A stretch of 64,000 nt of DNA from Amaurobius ferox (GCA_951213105.1 OX578147.1:129394322-129458321); one strand, 5' to 3'. Shown: positions 23,732 through 35,911, counted from the stretch's first letter. Made by a program: numbers and translations. The notes: generated from the letters alone by a model not told the origin.

Positions 23732-24209
23732 TTCTTTATGAGGACATCCTTTCGAAGATTTAAAGTAATTGTCAAAACAAAATACAAGTAACAAAAGAAG
23801 ATGATATATAAAATACGTTTAACAGAATATCATTTTTTTCAAAATCATCAGTGATTTATAAAGTTCTCGCAGAAGAAATGCATCTGGATGGATAGACACT
23901 ACACTATCTAGATATTCGAAATTATCTCCATTGTGTTGAAAGAACCAGTCATTCCTTAAGTGCTTAGTACTAAGATTTTGTTCGATAACTTTTTAGGGTC
24001 GCTGTTCACAGCTCCTCAAAGAAAGTTCTATTTGGGGCTCCCTAACATGTGAACGCGTCATGTGTTAAAATTTAAGGAAACACAATAAATAAAACTGTTT
24101 CTTCTGAGAATTTAACTTTTAGGGCTTTTACAACGTCCTGAAAGAAAGAAAACAAGTATTATAAAGTATCAGAAGTTTTATTAAGAAATCTTTCACAGCT
24201 AACATACTT
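23732..24209. other. Intron sequence, no gene seen
   Basis: AT-rich, ends with the left target-site duplicate (24197-24209) of the following SINE. Confidence 0.4.
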
Positions 24210-24367
24210 AGTCCTTCCGAGAGGTTGGTGGTAGGGGAAGGAGGGTACGGTCCTGTGGATTCCTCCCCCACTGGGTTCCGGTTTAAATTGGATGGCACTT
24301 ACCGGCCGTCTAAACAGTTACCTTACACCTTTCTGGTAGGTAGGACGGTCTGGGTCTCAACAACAAC
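24210..24367 (+). mobile_element. 5'-truncated SINE with 13-bp target duplication
   Basis: Begins inside the SINE body (gtccttccgagaggttgg) and runs to the tail hairpin and caacaac end. Flanked by AGCTAACATACTT (24197-24209 and 24368-24380). Typical target-primed insertion with 5' truncation. Confidence 0.85.
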
Positions 24368-24565
24368 AGCTAACATACTTCATATACGAAAATCCATTCA
24401 AAGCCCAGATGTTTGCTAGGGTAAGATTCTAAACAGACGTTTGACCTCAATTTAAGGGTTGTAAAGCATATCTCGGACCTCATGCCTGTGTTAAATTTCT
24501 GCAAACAGGGAGACATTCGAAAATTTTATTTCCAATACTTTTTCTTTAATCTTTAACTGCCGCAG

Positions 24566-24904
24566 GTGAGGAGCCAATCCATTGGATTTTATAAACTTAT
24601 AAAAACCTTCGTATCAGAATGCACTGACTTCGTGACGATTGATAAGGAAACAAAAATTGCTTGTATTAGAAAGATACTGCAGAAAACACCGACAACTGTG
24701 ACCTTGGCACTGATGCGATATGACAACATCCCGCCTGAGTGCGTGATGACATATGAACACATTCAAAATATATACACGCTTTGGACGTGCAAGCACTTTT
24801 GTGACATATGTGGTTTCCGGCTCTTTCCCGAATTCGAACATCAACTGAACCGTCTATGCAGTAGTGTCCTGAGGTTTTCTAAGGCCCCAAGAGAACTTTC
24901 ATAA
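24566..24904 (+). pseudogene. Unassigned 112-codon open frame after a good splice acceptor
   Basis: A pyrimidine tract and 'ctgccgcag' precede an open frame to a TAA at 24902. It has normal amino-acid composition, seven cysteines, and stretches such as ALMRYDNIPPEC and LNRLCSSVLRF that loosely recall the end of ankyrin/SOCS-box proteins. It does not align with the gene's modules. Since exon 5 (phase 0) and exon 6 (phase 0) join cleanly without it, it is either an alternative terminal exon or, more likely, a fragment of a retrocopied gene. No function assigned. Confidence 0.3.
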
Positions 24905-24956
24905 AAGGGCGTCATCTGAACAATAAATACAGAAGAGCGTCACACATCCGAAAATT

Positions 24957-25020
24957 CCTTCCCGGCCGTCCAACTAGTTACTCTAAGTCCTCTGGACGAG
25001 TCGGACGGTCTGGGTCTTCA
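24957..25020 (+). mobile_element. 64-bp SINE tail insertion with 15-bp target duplication
   Basis: Flanked by ACACATCCGAAAATT (24942-24956 and 25021-25035). The insert is little more than the tail hairpin: ggccgtcc (24964-24971) paired with ggacggtc (25003-25010). Confidence 0.85.
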
Positions 25021-25035
25021 ACACATCCGAAAATT

Positions 25036-25509
25036 GGTGATCCGAAGAATAGATTAACCGACAATACAATTATATTGTTTTTACAACTTTAAGAAAATAG
25101 TAATAAAATACGGATTCATTTAAAGACTAACGTATGCGTTAGCCTTTTCTCTTTAGGTTCTGGAATAGAAGAACCTCCGAGTCAACAATATTTTGCAGGT
25201 TTTTGCATGATATAAAATATTTCCGGGTTCGAAACTACTTTGTTCCAATGGATCATCCGATTCTGGTTATATAACAAAGTGCACCATGGGAATTATAGTA
25301 TCCTGATCTCAATATTCTCGACTACAATTTGATAAATAAGTTGCAGCCAAAACATTGTAAAAAAATCACTATAAACTGATACACAAATACCTAATAATAA
25401 AATGTAGAATTATTTAAAATACCTAGAAAACGTCGGATTAAGTATAATATATAATGCAGTAATGAGTCTTTAAAAAATTAAAGATAAGTTTAATACAAAT
25501 AGTGTACAA
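25036..25509. other. Intron sequence, no gene seen
   Basis: AT-rich, no signal. Confidence 0.4.
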
Positions 25510-26040
25510 AATTTTGAGGCCTTCTGCAAACATGACGCCCCAAGCGATCGTTTGGGATGATTGGCCCTCGGAACGTCCCTGCGTCTACGGAACTAACCGG
25601 CGCCCCCGCCCCATTGGTGACAGTGGGTAAAAACGAGCATGTAACCTTCCCCAACACCTGATGACGATCTCAACGCTTCCCATGAGATGGCAGCACCACA
25701 GAAGAAGCACATTCCACTCCTCTCTTCTGGCGACAACGACTGCCGTCACGTCCTTTCTTGCAACGCGCGCTTGAAGCATGTCACATAGAATCTTCAACCA
25801 GTTGAGCTCTCGACTGAGAAAATGGATAACGGGGGCTCTGTGGGGGATCCCATCATCGTTTCTCACAGACATGACCGAGCACCTTTCCAAAGAAGGGAGT
25901 GTGTGAGGCCGCCTCTTCCATCATATCCCCATTTATGCCCTCGGACCCGAAGATATCGTTTGGTCTAATCGTTATAGTACGGAATTACCATGTCGTTGGT
26001 CTCGAGTTCGAACCGTAACCGAAAGAATGGGCACCTGCCA
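25510..26040 (+). repeat. GC-rich island ending in a tRNA-like (SINE head) sequence
   Basis: Much higher GC than the flanks. 25949-26025 reads like a tRNA-derived promoter: A-box-like 'tggtctaatcgttatagtacgg' and B-box-like 'gagttcgaaccg'. An open frame crosses the island on the - strand (25890-25585) but shows no domain. Probably an exapted or chimeric SINE, unrelated to the 10.6-kb family. Confidence 0.45.
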
Positions 26041-26364
26041 GCGTGCCTCCCATATAATCCTTGTGACATATAAACATTTATGAATGCATTTATAAATAAT
26101 ACTGACATGAGCATTTGTTTTCATTCGGACCCCCCCCCCCCTTACAGTTCTGCCCCCTGCTGCATTTCGGGATTTTGTGGTATGGTAATTCCGCCACTGG
26201 GTCAGATAATAATCGACACCGCGTGCGTAAAAAACTAGGAATACTTTTATTGTTCCATTTTTGTGATGAAACACGCATTCAAAACACCGGCATCCAAACG
26301 ACGATGGTATAAAACATTTTATAGTGTGTGCATTTTAAATTTATGAGTATTTTTTCCACATTAG
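26041..26364. other. Intron sequence before exon 6
   Basis: Contains a poly-C run at about 26140; ends in the exon 6 acceptor 'ttttttccacattag'. Confidence 0.4.
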
Positions 26365-26536
26365 GATGACAAATCTCTGGAAGTGGACATTGTTGGACCA
26401 AAGGAGATACCCTTGGACAGTGCAGGAGTCTATGTGATGGTCACGCACTGTGCTGTACGGTCGGAGAACTTTACTTTTGAAGTTGTTGGCCCACCAGAAA
26501 CGGAAGTGGTCACTGTGGGAAACCTGGGTGTCAAAG
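26365..26536 (+). CDS. Exon 6: start of repeat module 2
   Basis: Acceptor 'ccacattag', donor 'gtaaga', enters in phase 0 and leaves in phase 1, 57 codons plus one base. Encodes DDKSLEVDIVGPKEIPLDSAGVYMVMVTHC, then ENFTFEVVGPPETEVVTVG. 'GVYMVMVTHC..ENFTFEV' parallels 'MAIYTLWSNLTNKGYADYVLEV' of module 3, so this is the first beta strands of module 2. One sequon (NFT). Confidence 0.8.
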
Positions 26537-26591
26537 GTAAGATTCATACTAATCAGGGATAACCATAGATGGATTAAAGAAGCAAGAGACA

Positions 26592-27950
26592 TATTTGGAC
26601 GGTTTTCGATAAAATTGATTTATGAGCTTATGATATACGCTATATTAATTTGTATTATATACTCTATATAGTACATACTACATATATACTTGGGTTTTTA
26701 TGCCCAACGAGAGTGGACATACCACAGTCCAGTGCAATCATATTACTTTCCTTATATACATAATGTATAAGGAAAGTATTGTGACGGGGTCGAAAATTCG
26801 AAATCGAGTTTTCGACGGGAGGGCACATTTCAAGCATCCCTGATCACGAATCAAACATTTTTGAAGTGATGTCTGTGTGTGTGTGAAAGTATGTGTGTGT
26901 GTGTGTGTGTGTGTCAGTGAGTCTGTGGAGACAATAACTGACGAACGAATGCACCGATTCGAATCAAATTTGGTACAAAAATCACAATCCGTAAACACTG
27001 GAAGCCTATTGTTTTTATACGCAATCGAATGTTCAGAACCCCCTAAATTTTCGAATGGAATTTTGAAAAAATCGTTAAAAAATCAAAACCACTAATAAAG
27101 TTACGCAAATAGACATTTCTTATGTAATTTTTTATTAGAAAACGATTGACATAAATTTTAGAACGCTAACATGAACCGTTCTCGAGATATTGTACATTTT
27201 TCAAAGAAATTATCAAAATGTCATATAAAATAAAAAAAATATTTCCTATTGAGGAACATGTTCACTTTTCATATGTAATACCATGCGATAAATTGAGTGA
27301 CATCATTCTCGTGGATCTAGCTCGTTCCATTCATGAAAAAAGATACTTTGAATAATACTTTTGTATTTGAACGCCAATAGTCATTTATCTGCTGTAAGAA
27401 TAACTTATTTCTTAGTGCATAACGCTTGGCGAGATTTTGGCGACGAATTTGGCGGAATGTCGCCAACTTGGCGACTTTTTGAAATGCTGCCAAATTAACG
27501 AAAATCTCGCCAAATGGATAAATATGACGCTAAATCAATGAAAATGACGACTAATTATCGAAAATTCAATATCTTGGAAAGAATATTAGTATCTACTATA
27601 AGAAAAATCTATTTTTTTTTTTACTGTAAAAGTAGTAAATTCATTACATTATATAAGGAAAGTCATGTGTTGCCCACATCAGATTTTTTGGGAGGTTTTC
27701 GATAAAATTAATTTTATGAACTTATGATAATACGCGAGATTAACTTGTAGTATATACTCTATCTAGTACATACGATAATATACTTGGGCTCAAAGAGAGT
27801 GGATTTGTCACAGTCCTGTGCAATCCCATTTGGACGGTTTTCCTTAAAATTGCTTTTATGAACTTATGATATACGCGAGATTAGCTTATATTATATACTC
27901 TATATAGTACATACTATTATATACTTTGGTTTTATACCAAACTTGGCACA
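26592..27950 (+). repeat. About 145-bp tandem repeat, interrupted by family B
   Basis: Units containing 'ttcgataaaatt..ttatga(g/a)cttatgatatacgc' and 'tatactctatatagtacatac' start near 26592, 27690 and 27829. The first and second are separated by the family B copy at 26742-27690, so B inserted into a pre-existing tandem array. Confidence 0.7.
26742..27690 (+). repeat. Family B repeat, copy 3
   Basis: Palindromic start, GT run, 'gccaacttggcgac' block and the tail 'aggaaagtcatgtgttgcccacatcaga'. Closest in length to copy 1. Confidence 0.8.
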
Positions 27951-28880
27951 GGTCCGATTGGGGGCTTTTTTTTTGTAGCTTCTATATCTATAAAATAAAA
28001 GGACAGTACAGTTCAAACCGCACCATTAGAAACCATTTCTACAGCAAGGACGATAAAGTTTGAAATATAACCGGATAGATTTTATGATCTCAGTCCTGTG
28101 GGCCCCAAACCCTCAAAACTTACTTGATTCTTACCTATAATCTCAATAATCTGCAATCTCTTGAAAGCTTAGTTTTGTTATATATAATTCTGAATAGTTT
28201 GCATTTTCTTCCTGATAACCATTCTGTTGTAATAATGATAATCATTCAGGGGAGAACTTTCCGAATGTACTCCAGGACAAGCTGCATTCGGACAAGCATG
28301 AGGCGCATTCTGATACACGAATACTAAAGACAATCGAGCAGTATTAAGCATTTTTATTTCGGAAAATTTGCGTATTTCAAAACTTTATTAATAAACGAAA
28401 TTATCTTGCATCAAAAGGTATCAAATTCACACAAAATTGGAAATAGGATACATATCTTAAAGGCGTATTTATTAGATTATTTACAATATGTTATGGAAGT
28501 CTTGAAATTATAACTTCAACATATACAACATTTTCTTTTTTCATGAAAAAGCAAAACTCCAAGACCTTCCCCGTTTTTGTAAAAACGAAATGGTATATTC
28601 TTGATTATTTTCGATACCTTAAATTTAAACGACATAGTAAATTACATTTTCTGTTTAGAATTTCACGATATTTAAGTCATTATCTTGTAGGGAATTAATA
28701 ACTGAATTAAAAGGTTCCCATTCGGAGTATGAATTGATATAGTTTACAATGCCATACTTTGCGTCACTTACTGGAGGATTGTTGCATTCCCTTTTTGTGC
28801 TTTTATAAAAAATATCTGGTATTTTTGCATTTTTTGTGGCTCTTTCTTGCTCATCGCTTTCTTTTTTGTTTACTTTTCAG
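27951..28880. other. Intron sequence, no gene seen
   Basis: AT-rich; ends with 'gtttacttttcag', the exon 7 acceptor. Confidence 0.4.
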
Positions 28881-29006
28881 ATTTCGACAAGAACTACGAC
28901 CCCGTGCCTCAAAGCATTTACTTTTACAACACGACGAAAGAAGGATCGGATGAAGACGTTATCTACACTTCGGCAACCCTGAATCTCGGTATCATGACCA
29001 ATGTCG
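28881..29006 (+). CDS. Exon 7: middle of repeat module 2
   Basis: Acceptor 'tttacttttcag', donor 'gtaagt', phase 1 in and phase 1 out (41 codons plus split ends). Encodes DFDKNYDPVPQSIYFYNTTKEGSDEDVIYTSATLNLGIMTNVG. The last part aligns with ITFGDVKN (module 1) and RIHITGQRNP (module 3). One sequon (NTT). Short exon, supported by phase continuity on both sides and by the module alignment. Confidence 0.8.
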
Positions 29007-29111
29007 GTAAGTAAACGTCACTCCTCTATCTAAAAGTTTAATCGCCTCTCCAATTACGTGGTTAATTGGTTAAGCGATCAATTGCTAAAAAGCCACTTAA
29101 AATAAAGTAAT
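29007..29111. other. Intron sequence
   Basis: Nothing recognised. Confidence 0.3.
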
Positions 29112-30077
29112 AACTGACACTTTTTGATACTTTTAAGATAGTTGTAAAGTGTGCATAACTTTGTTCATTCTGTTTGTCTGTCTGTCCGTTCGCACGATAT
29201 CTGCCGTAAAAATGACTATTAAAATGAAATTTTAGTATGTTGTTGAGTCGGTCTATGAAACATATAGGAATGTAAATAATGATATCACCCAAGTAATTTC
29301 AGATGTAACCCGGATTGAAAAAATGAAATACATTGAACACCATGGCACCTAATTTTTCAAACATTTTTTAAACGAAGTTAAAATTCACCAATTGCATCGG
29401 AAATGTTAGGAAATATTCAAATTATCACATAAAATGTATAAAAAAAATTCAGCAAAATATGTTAGATAGTTTTTTAAATAAAAATTGAATTAATAATTAC
29501 ACCCATGATATATGAAGAGATCGCGTGACTCATTGCAAAATAAAATATGGCATCCATTTCATTTTCGCTGCGTCAAAATCGTGATTTTTAAGGAACGCTT
29601 GTATTTATATTTTGTTTTGCATCCGTCCTAAAACCGATTTATTTTTGCGTATTATCTCCGTATCTAAATTCTGAGCCAAAGCAATTACAATATTTTTATA
29701 TTAACTGAACATTAAGATTTGATTATTCCTACAACGAAGCTAATTTCTATAGCATTCAGAATGTAAACAGTAACATTGTATAATTGTAAGATGAGTTGCA
29801 TAAGAATTGCTGTTTTTTTTGCTCTGGAGTCTGGAATGTAAGTGATATGAATGAAATACTATTAATTGCTTTTACATAAAGATGCGGACGATTTAAAGCA
29901 TAGTCTTTTTTGATGACGTTTCAAGTTTCCAAGTATAATAGATTATTGTAGTACTGTAATAATTTAAAACATATCAGCGCTGAATGCATCGCATTTTAGA
30001 GATGTTTAAATAAAATTGCATTTCAGTTTAAAAGTGTTTCATAATCAATGCTTTATGCATGATTGATCTTTCTTGTT
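29112..30077 (-). repeat. Family A repeat, minus strand
   Basis: Reverse complement runs from 'aacaagaaagatcaatcatgcata' (30077) to the GACA-type tail and hairpin (29112-29200). Lacks segment C. Confidence 0.75.
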
Positions 30078-30170
30078 TTTTCTTGTCCTTGTTCAATCTA
30101 CAGTTTAACCATGGCAAAATCTTATGAAACTAATGTAATTGTTGATTGCTGTTCGCTGTTTCTTTCTTAG

Positions 30171-30355
30171 GTAATTACCGAGCTCCCAGAGATGACGGCA
30201 ATATCATCAATATAACATTCGCCATTTACGCCTTGAACAATGAGACACACTTGGATAAGGAAGTGGAATTTACTACGACTGTTTATGTCGGTAAAGAGGC
30301 TCTCTATTCAGAACCATTTAAAGTGAAATTGGTTCCAAGAAAGGATGAAGACCAG
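30171..30355 (+). CDS. Exon 8: end of repeat module 2
   Basis: Acceptor 'tttctttcttag', donor 'gtattt', phase 1 in and phase 0 out, 61 codons. Encodes NYRAPRDDGNIINITFAIYALNNETHLDKEVEF, then FTTTVYVGKEALYSEPFKV. It parallels the ends of modules 1 and 3 ('DD/ND...IYM/INI/MYI...'). Two sequons (NIT, NET). The weak +5 base of the donor (gtattt) is the only splice site here that departs from consensus. Confidence 0.85.
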
Positions 30356-32340
30356 GTATTTTGTTGGATTGGCATACACTTTATATTACCGGGATCACGT
30401 TTACACCACAATATTTTTCATGTATAAAAGACTCGTTGGAAGTTGTATTTATTGCATTCATTATATCTACCAGAAACAGCCGATAAAATGTATTTCTGAC
30501 AGAAATATTTTAGAGCAAGACATTAACTAAAAGAATTAAAAAAAATGAATAAGCACAGACAAAAATTTATTGTAGAATTGAAAGTACAATAATCTGATGC
30601 TTGTATAAATGCCTCGATTCATGTTTATGGTTTTTCGCTCAGTTTTCTTGTGTTATGGCTCAATCCGATGTGGTTTTGTACTGTATCACCCCCCCCCCAC
30701 ACACACACACACACACACCTTCACTTTTATGTGTTTAATCAACATTTTATTCACTTGGTTTTAAGCCTTCTATTGCATAAACCACATCTTGACTCTGACA
30801 AAGTAGTTAATACTGTGTTGCATTTTCGAAGTTTGCGCAGACTAGAGCGCAGCGATAACTCAACATAAATTATCCTCATGTTTTTTTCATTTTGCACAAG
30901 TAGACATCACAAGTCATGCTTTTCCTATTACTCAAAAAAATTCTCCTCCATTACTGCCTATTTATGCCATTTGTATGTTTGGCTACCTTTAGAAAATTCA
31001 TTAGATGAATTGGGAGAAATTTACAGAGTGTAAATTCCTGTTTAATATTTCGTTTGTTAGGCATGATCGTGTTGAGGTGCAGAGGAGTGCGGTGGTAATA
31101 CAGTTAAACCTGGTTAAAGTGACTATACTTGGGGCTGAGACGACTGGCCATTTTATGAAAATGGTGGTAGTTACTATATGAAAATAGTGGTGGTTACTGT
31201 ATGAAAATGGTGGTGGTTACTATATGAAAATGGCTTGTATGGATTTAATTCCTGATTAAAGCCTTATGTAACAACAACTATATGAAAATGGTACGGTCAC
31301 TTTAGCCAGGTGGTCAGTTATGGTAGTCAGTTATGGTAATCATGGTAGTCATTTTGTCAAGTTTCACTGTATTTATACGAGTAAGAATACTAGTTTTCAG
31401 TGGCAAACATTTCATCAATTTAAAAAAAGAAAACACTGAATTTGCGCACTTTTTTCCTTGTCTTGAAATGGTTATGGACATTTTACTTTAAATATATAAA
31501 AACAAAATAGTTCTAACATTTTTTTTTGAATAATAAAAAATTGCAAAAACAGTTATTTTAAAGACATTTTGGCATGCGGTGCATGTCCAACATACCTAAA
31601 CCGTACGCCACTGGTTTCAACAACTGAACAATGAACAAAATTAGAAAATATACACTCTAGAGGTTTATTCGTATTATTAGCTTGCCAATAAAAACTACAT
31701 CTATAATACGTCCTGTATTCTGACAGACAAACAACTTGGAAGGTTTGAGTTAGTAATTTGATTTCACAGAAAAATCAAATTTTACAATACACGAAAAAGT
31801 TTAAAAAAACTTTAAATATTTTGCTACATAATACTGCCTTAACCTGCCTGCCTCTGTAGCACATATAGGTAGTGAAATTACGAAAAAAATTACTTCAATA
31901 TTTATACAAAATTTACCTTCCGTCACCAAATTTCTCATTTTTAGAAAATTTTACATTTCTAAAATTGTTTCAAAATTGTTTCACTTCCAATTCTCCCTAC
32001 AAAATTCGAATTTTTCAAATGTTGAATATTTCAATAGATTTAAACTAGTGAAAATATGATATTTCTACTTTGCTTTGCGCAATTCGTTTAAATATCAGTC
32101 TGAAAAATCCTATTTTTCATGGATGTACTGCTTCAGAATAAATAGCGTATGGTTGAGATTTCAGTTGAATAGAAAATTTAGCATAGAAAGCAGAAGAAGG
32201 AGAATTTAAAGATTATACCATTTAAAAGTATACAGGCTGGCGCAGGCTGGAATTCTTTCAGTATTTATGTCTGACTTTAGAAGATTCAGATGTGTGTTGA
32301 GTGGCTTTCAGAGACTATATTGATTGAGTTGAAAAACTGG
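30356..32340. other. Intron sequence, short simple repeats only
   Basis: Poly-C plus CA run at 30690-30717; imperfect 26-bp repeats ('ttatgaaaatggtggtagtta') at 31153-31240. No gene on either strand. Confidence 0.45.
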
Positions 32341-32482
32341 GGTCGGTGATGGGCGCCGCCGTTCTGTCGGTGGCGCGTGTTGCCTGGTTGGTCCGGGGGA
32401 TAACTCTTTTTCCCGACCGTGCAGCAAAACCCTTTAAGCCCTTGTTGGCAAGGGGCGCGGTCTGGGTCGCGGAAGGAATTTT
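32341..32482 (+). mobile_element. SINE 3' fragment with tail stem-loop
   Basis: GC-rich insert flanked by AAAAACTGG (32332-32340 and 32483-32491). Tail arms gaccgtgc (32415-32422) and gcgcggtc (32455-32462) pair and carry a C-G to G-C swap relative to the 10.6-kb SINEs. Confidence 0.7.
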
Positions 32483-32491
32483 AAAAACTGG

Positions 32492-34070
32492 TCGAACCAC
32501 TAAACCATTTACAAATAGACAAATAGAATGTTGCGTCGTGGTATTGTTACAGTATTGAAGCAATACTTACAAATATTATGGTAGCAGGCATGTCAGTGCC
32601 CCATTGAAACCAGGCAATCTTTCAGAACTTTTTGGTCGGGGGAGGGGGCATTAATGAAACTTTAGGGGTAAGTTTCATTCATCTGCTCTATATAAATATC
32701 TGCTCTATATCATATATAATCTGCTCTATATCATCTGCTCTATATAAATATATATAAATGCTGTTACATAAATAGAAACTAAGTCAATATAAGTTAATAT
32801 AAAATGTCCCGGTCTTAGATGTATGCCTAAAAGAAACACTGATTGAAACAACGTGTACAAGAGTCCACGAGTTCAGTTCAGTCAGTTCTTCTCCCTACCT
32901 AGTGATATCTCGTAATGCAAGCTAGCAAGTACTTCAAAAAGATGTTAGGTACCATTCATCTGCGTTTTAAAAGGAGAACGATCACTGATTTGACTATGTC
33001 TAAATGAGCAAGTATCCAACCAATCGTCTTTCCTACCTAATGATATCTTTGAATGCGCGCTTGACAGACGTCTTCAGTCAGACGTTAGGTACCATTTATC
33101 AGTACTTGCAAAAAAATAACCGTCTTTTGGCTTGTCTAAGATTTGAGAAAAAGTTCCAGTAAAAAAAGTCTTAGAAGAAAGAGTTGAGAAGAAGAGATTA
33201 AAAAGAAATGGATGATAATAAAGGGTTAATAAGAAAGAGTTGGGAATAAAAGGCTATATGTATAGATTATAGAATGAAGTGTTGAGAACAAGAAAGTGGC
33301 CTATTTAAACTGGGGAATCAAGAATGCAGTGAAATGTTTAATGTAATTTGCAAATTAAATTCTATAAAAGTAGTATGACGATTTAATATGAATAAAAATA
33401 TGATACTATTATAATATTCCTTGTCCTATTCTATTCAGAACATTATTTTTACAATACTGATATTGGCTTAGTAATTTCTGATAACAATTTCAAATTGCAC
33501 AGAACTGTAACATAAACACTTCCGAAAAATATATTTAGCGAACGCAACTCTTACATAAACATAAATTCTAAAACCCTAGATCCTAATTTATTTCAGAATG
33601 ACTAGGCTGAAATAATAGATCCTTACTGAGTAATGACTGGTTTAAACATCAATGGACAATGAAGCTTCAACCAAATGGGGAAAGTTTAATAATACTTACC
33701 CTGACTTCACTTAGTAAGATATCGTTATTAGCTTAATATAGACAAATAAGAAACAACTATTCAAAATGTCTTTCTAATGGAGCAACGGGTCATCAATATT
33801 AACTCGAACATATAGAGCTCATTCAGCCCTTTTTTACAAAGTTTTTCGAAAACATCAAGCTTTTAACAGTTGTCAGTAAGAGCAAACTTTGCCAGTAAGT
33901 GTTAACTTTGTCAGTAAGAGTTAACTTTGTCCAGGGCTAATAAAGAAAAAGATTCGAATGCAATCTTTATTTCTTTTCTTGCCAAACCTGTCGCAGTCTT
34001 ACGGCCCACAAGAGCCCACAAACCACAAGGAGGGGACGTGTGATTCATATCCTATTTATCTATTTTTCAG
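32492..34070. other. Intron sequence, no gene seen
   Basis: Contains a diverged 100-bp duplication ('cctacctagtgatatctcgtaatgc' near 32895 and 'cctacctaatgatatctttgaatgc' near 33033). Otherwise AT-rich. Confidence 0.4.
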
Positions 34071-34364
34071 AATATTGATGCCCGTACCACAGCCGGTGAT
34101 CTTTCTACGAAGGAAGTCGGTATCGGAGACATGGCTATTTACACTTTGTGGTCGAATCTCACCAATAAAGGGTATGCTGATTATGTACTGGAAGTTGACG
34201 TCATGCGATACAAGGGAATACCTAGATTAGAAGCTTGCTCGGCCAGACTGTGGCTCTACAAAGGAATGTTCGATATACCCTACCTTAATACGACCTTCAT
34301 TGATCCAGATATTGTAGACGGGAAGTTCTTATTCAGATTTAATAGGATACACATTACGGGACAG
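34071..34364 (+). CDS. Exon 9: first half of repeat module 3
   Basis: Acceptor 'ctatttttcag', donor 'gtacga', phases 0-0, 98 codons, almost the same length as exon 4 (97). NIDARTTAGDLSTKEVGIGDMAIYTL parallels exon 4's opening. It continues SNLTNKGYADYVLEVDVM, a lone pair of distant landmarks (Cys in EACSARLWLYKG), YLNTTF, and ends FLFRFNRIHITGQ. Sequons NLT and NTT. Same modular position as exon 4, so exon duplication within the gene is likely. Confidence 0.85.
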
Positions 34365-35865
34365 GTACGATTTGCCATAAATATTCCATTTTCTAGTTGC
34401 AGGTTCTTTAAGTTCTGATTTGAATATTTTTTTAATAAGTATATAAATGGAAGAAAACTTGAATTTGTGGAAAGCAATTTTTTTTTATTTTCAACAGAAA
34501 AGAATCCAGATATCTATGAAGTGTGCATATATATTTAAATTAGCATAAAATTATCTTGTGTAGTGTCTTGTGTAAGTCAATTATATTGCGCGTTATATTG
34601 GCTCGCTTCTATTTTCCACAATTGATGTAAATCACTTGTAGGCAATAAATTTATGTCGCAAACCGGACAAGTATAACAATTTCCTGCCACTTTCCAGAAA
34701 AGCTAAATTTTTTTTATATATATAACCAGGAGATAGATATAAGAGTATTTTTAAAAGGTGTGTAGTTGATAATTTTCAACGATATTTTCATTGATACATT
34801 TTCAACTGCGCTTACCACACACGCATACATCGAGCGTTATTTCGTAACACAAAGTGAATTTTTGAACTTGCACAAAGAAAAATGTTAAAAAAAAATATAC
34901 ATCATAGTTCGAACATTTCTCCAAATTTAACTACTGCATATTGCCTAATGATCATTCTGCTGTTTTATATTTAGACAACAAAATGTTGTTTTATCTTCTA
35001 AATATATAAAATATTTATATATTAGATGATGTACTTATATGTAGACGTTATAAAACAGTGTTTTAATCTACTTTATCAACAATTTTTCATTCTATCAACA
35101 ACTTTTCAACAGTTAACTATTATTTTCAAATTTGTGATTCGAATAAACTGCTTCTGCTATTTTTTACTTAATTTATTTTAAAAACACACTTCTGATCTAC
35201 ATTAATCGCAGTCTGCAATATAAAGATAACCTACAGGAAACAAAGTTACGAAGAAGGAACCATTCCGTAATAATAGTCATGTAAAGCATTTTATGCATAG
35301 TTTATACTGTGGTCCGCCGATGGTGGCTTCTCGCTGCCGGCTGGCCGGGCGTTGCGCGGAGAGGCACAGGATTGTGTCGTCCCCCATATACCTTCCGGTG
35401 GGGAACGCTTTTCTTTTACAATTACTACCTAATCAATCGCATTCATATGCTTTAGTCAAATCGCACCTCCCCTTTTTGGTGTTGAAAACTGAAAATTAAT
35501 ATTTAAATGAGTATGTAAACAAATCAGATTTACTAGAAAATGACTGAAATACTTTTCATAAATATACATTTTATTAAATTCAATTAAATAGTTGAAATAA
35601 ATAACATTCTAATATATTTACTTATTCTGTTAGAATTGTATTCTACTATATTATATTCTATATATTCTATATAATATTCTATAATATGCTATAATATGCT
35701 ATATTCTATAATATGATATTGTTTATAATTTTTTATTCTATATAATATATATTCTATGTAATATATATTTTATATATTATTTTCCACTTATTTTACTACA
35801 TTATATTCTTCTTTATTATCTACTTATTCTATTCGATTAAATAGTTGAGTTGAATAACATTCTAC
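34365..35865. other. Intron 9; GC-rich patch and AT-rich simple sequence
   Basis: 35310-35410 is a GC-rich patch (ccgccgatggtggc..cggtggggaac) of unknown origin, perhaps another SINE remnant. 35640-35790 is (TATAT/TTCTA)-rich. No gene. Confidence 0.4.
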
Positions 35866-35911
35866 TTCAGAGAAATCCTTCCAGTTACAATGATTCCATG
35901 ATAATATTTTA
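35866..35911 (+). pseudogene. Duplicated acceptor and first about 30 bp of exon 10
   Basis: 'ttctacttcag' followed by agaaatccttccagttacaa..gattccatgat copies the start of exon 10 (RNPSxYNDSM) with about four changes, then breaks into TA-rich sequence. The upstream 'attcgattaaatagttga' context is duplicated too. It is a partial tandem duplication, about 175 bp upstream of the real exon. Confidence 0.75.

Noticed and set aside
34280..34477. Minus-strand frame over exon 9, and likewise 22187-22396 over exon 5
   Set aside because: Shadows of well-supported + strand exons.
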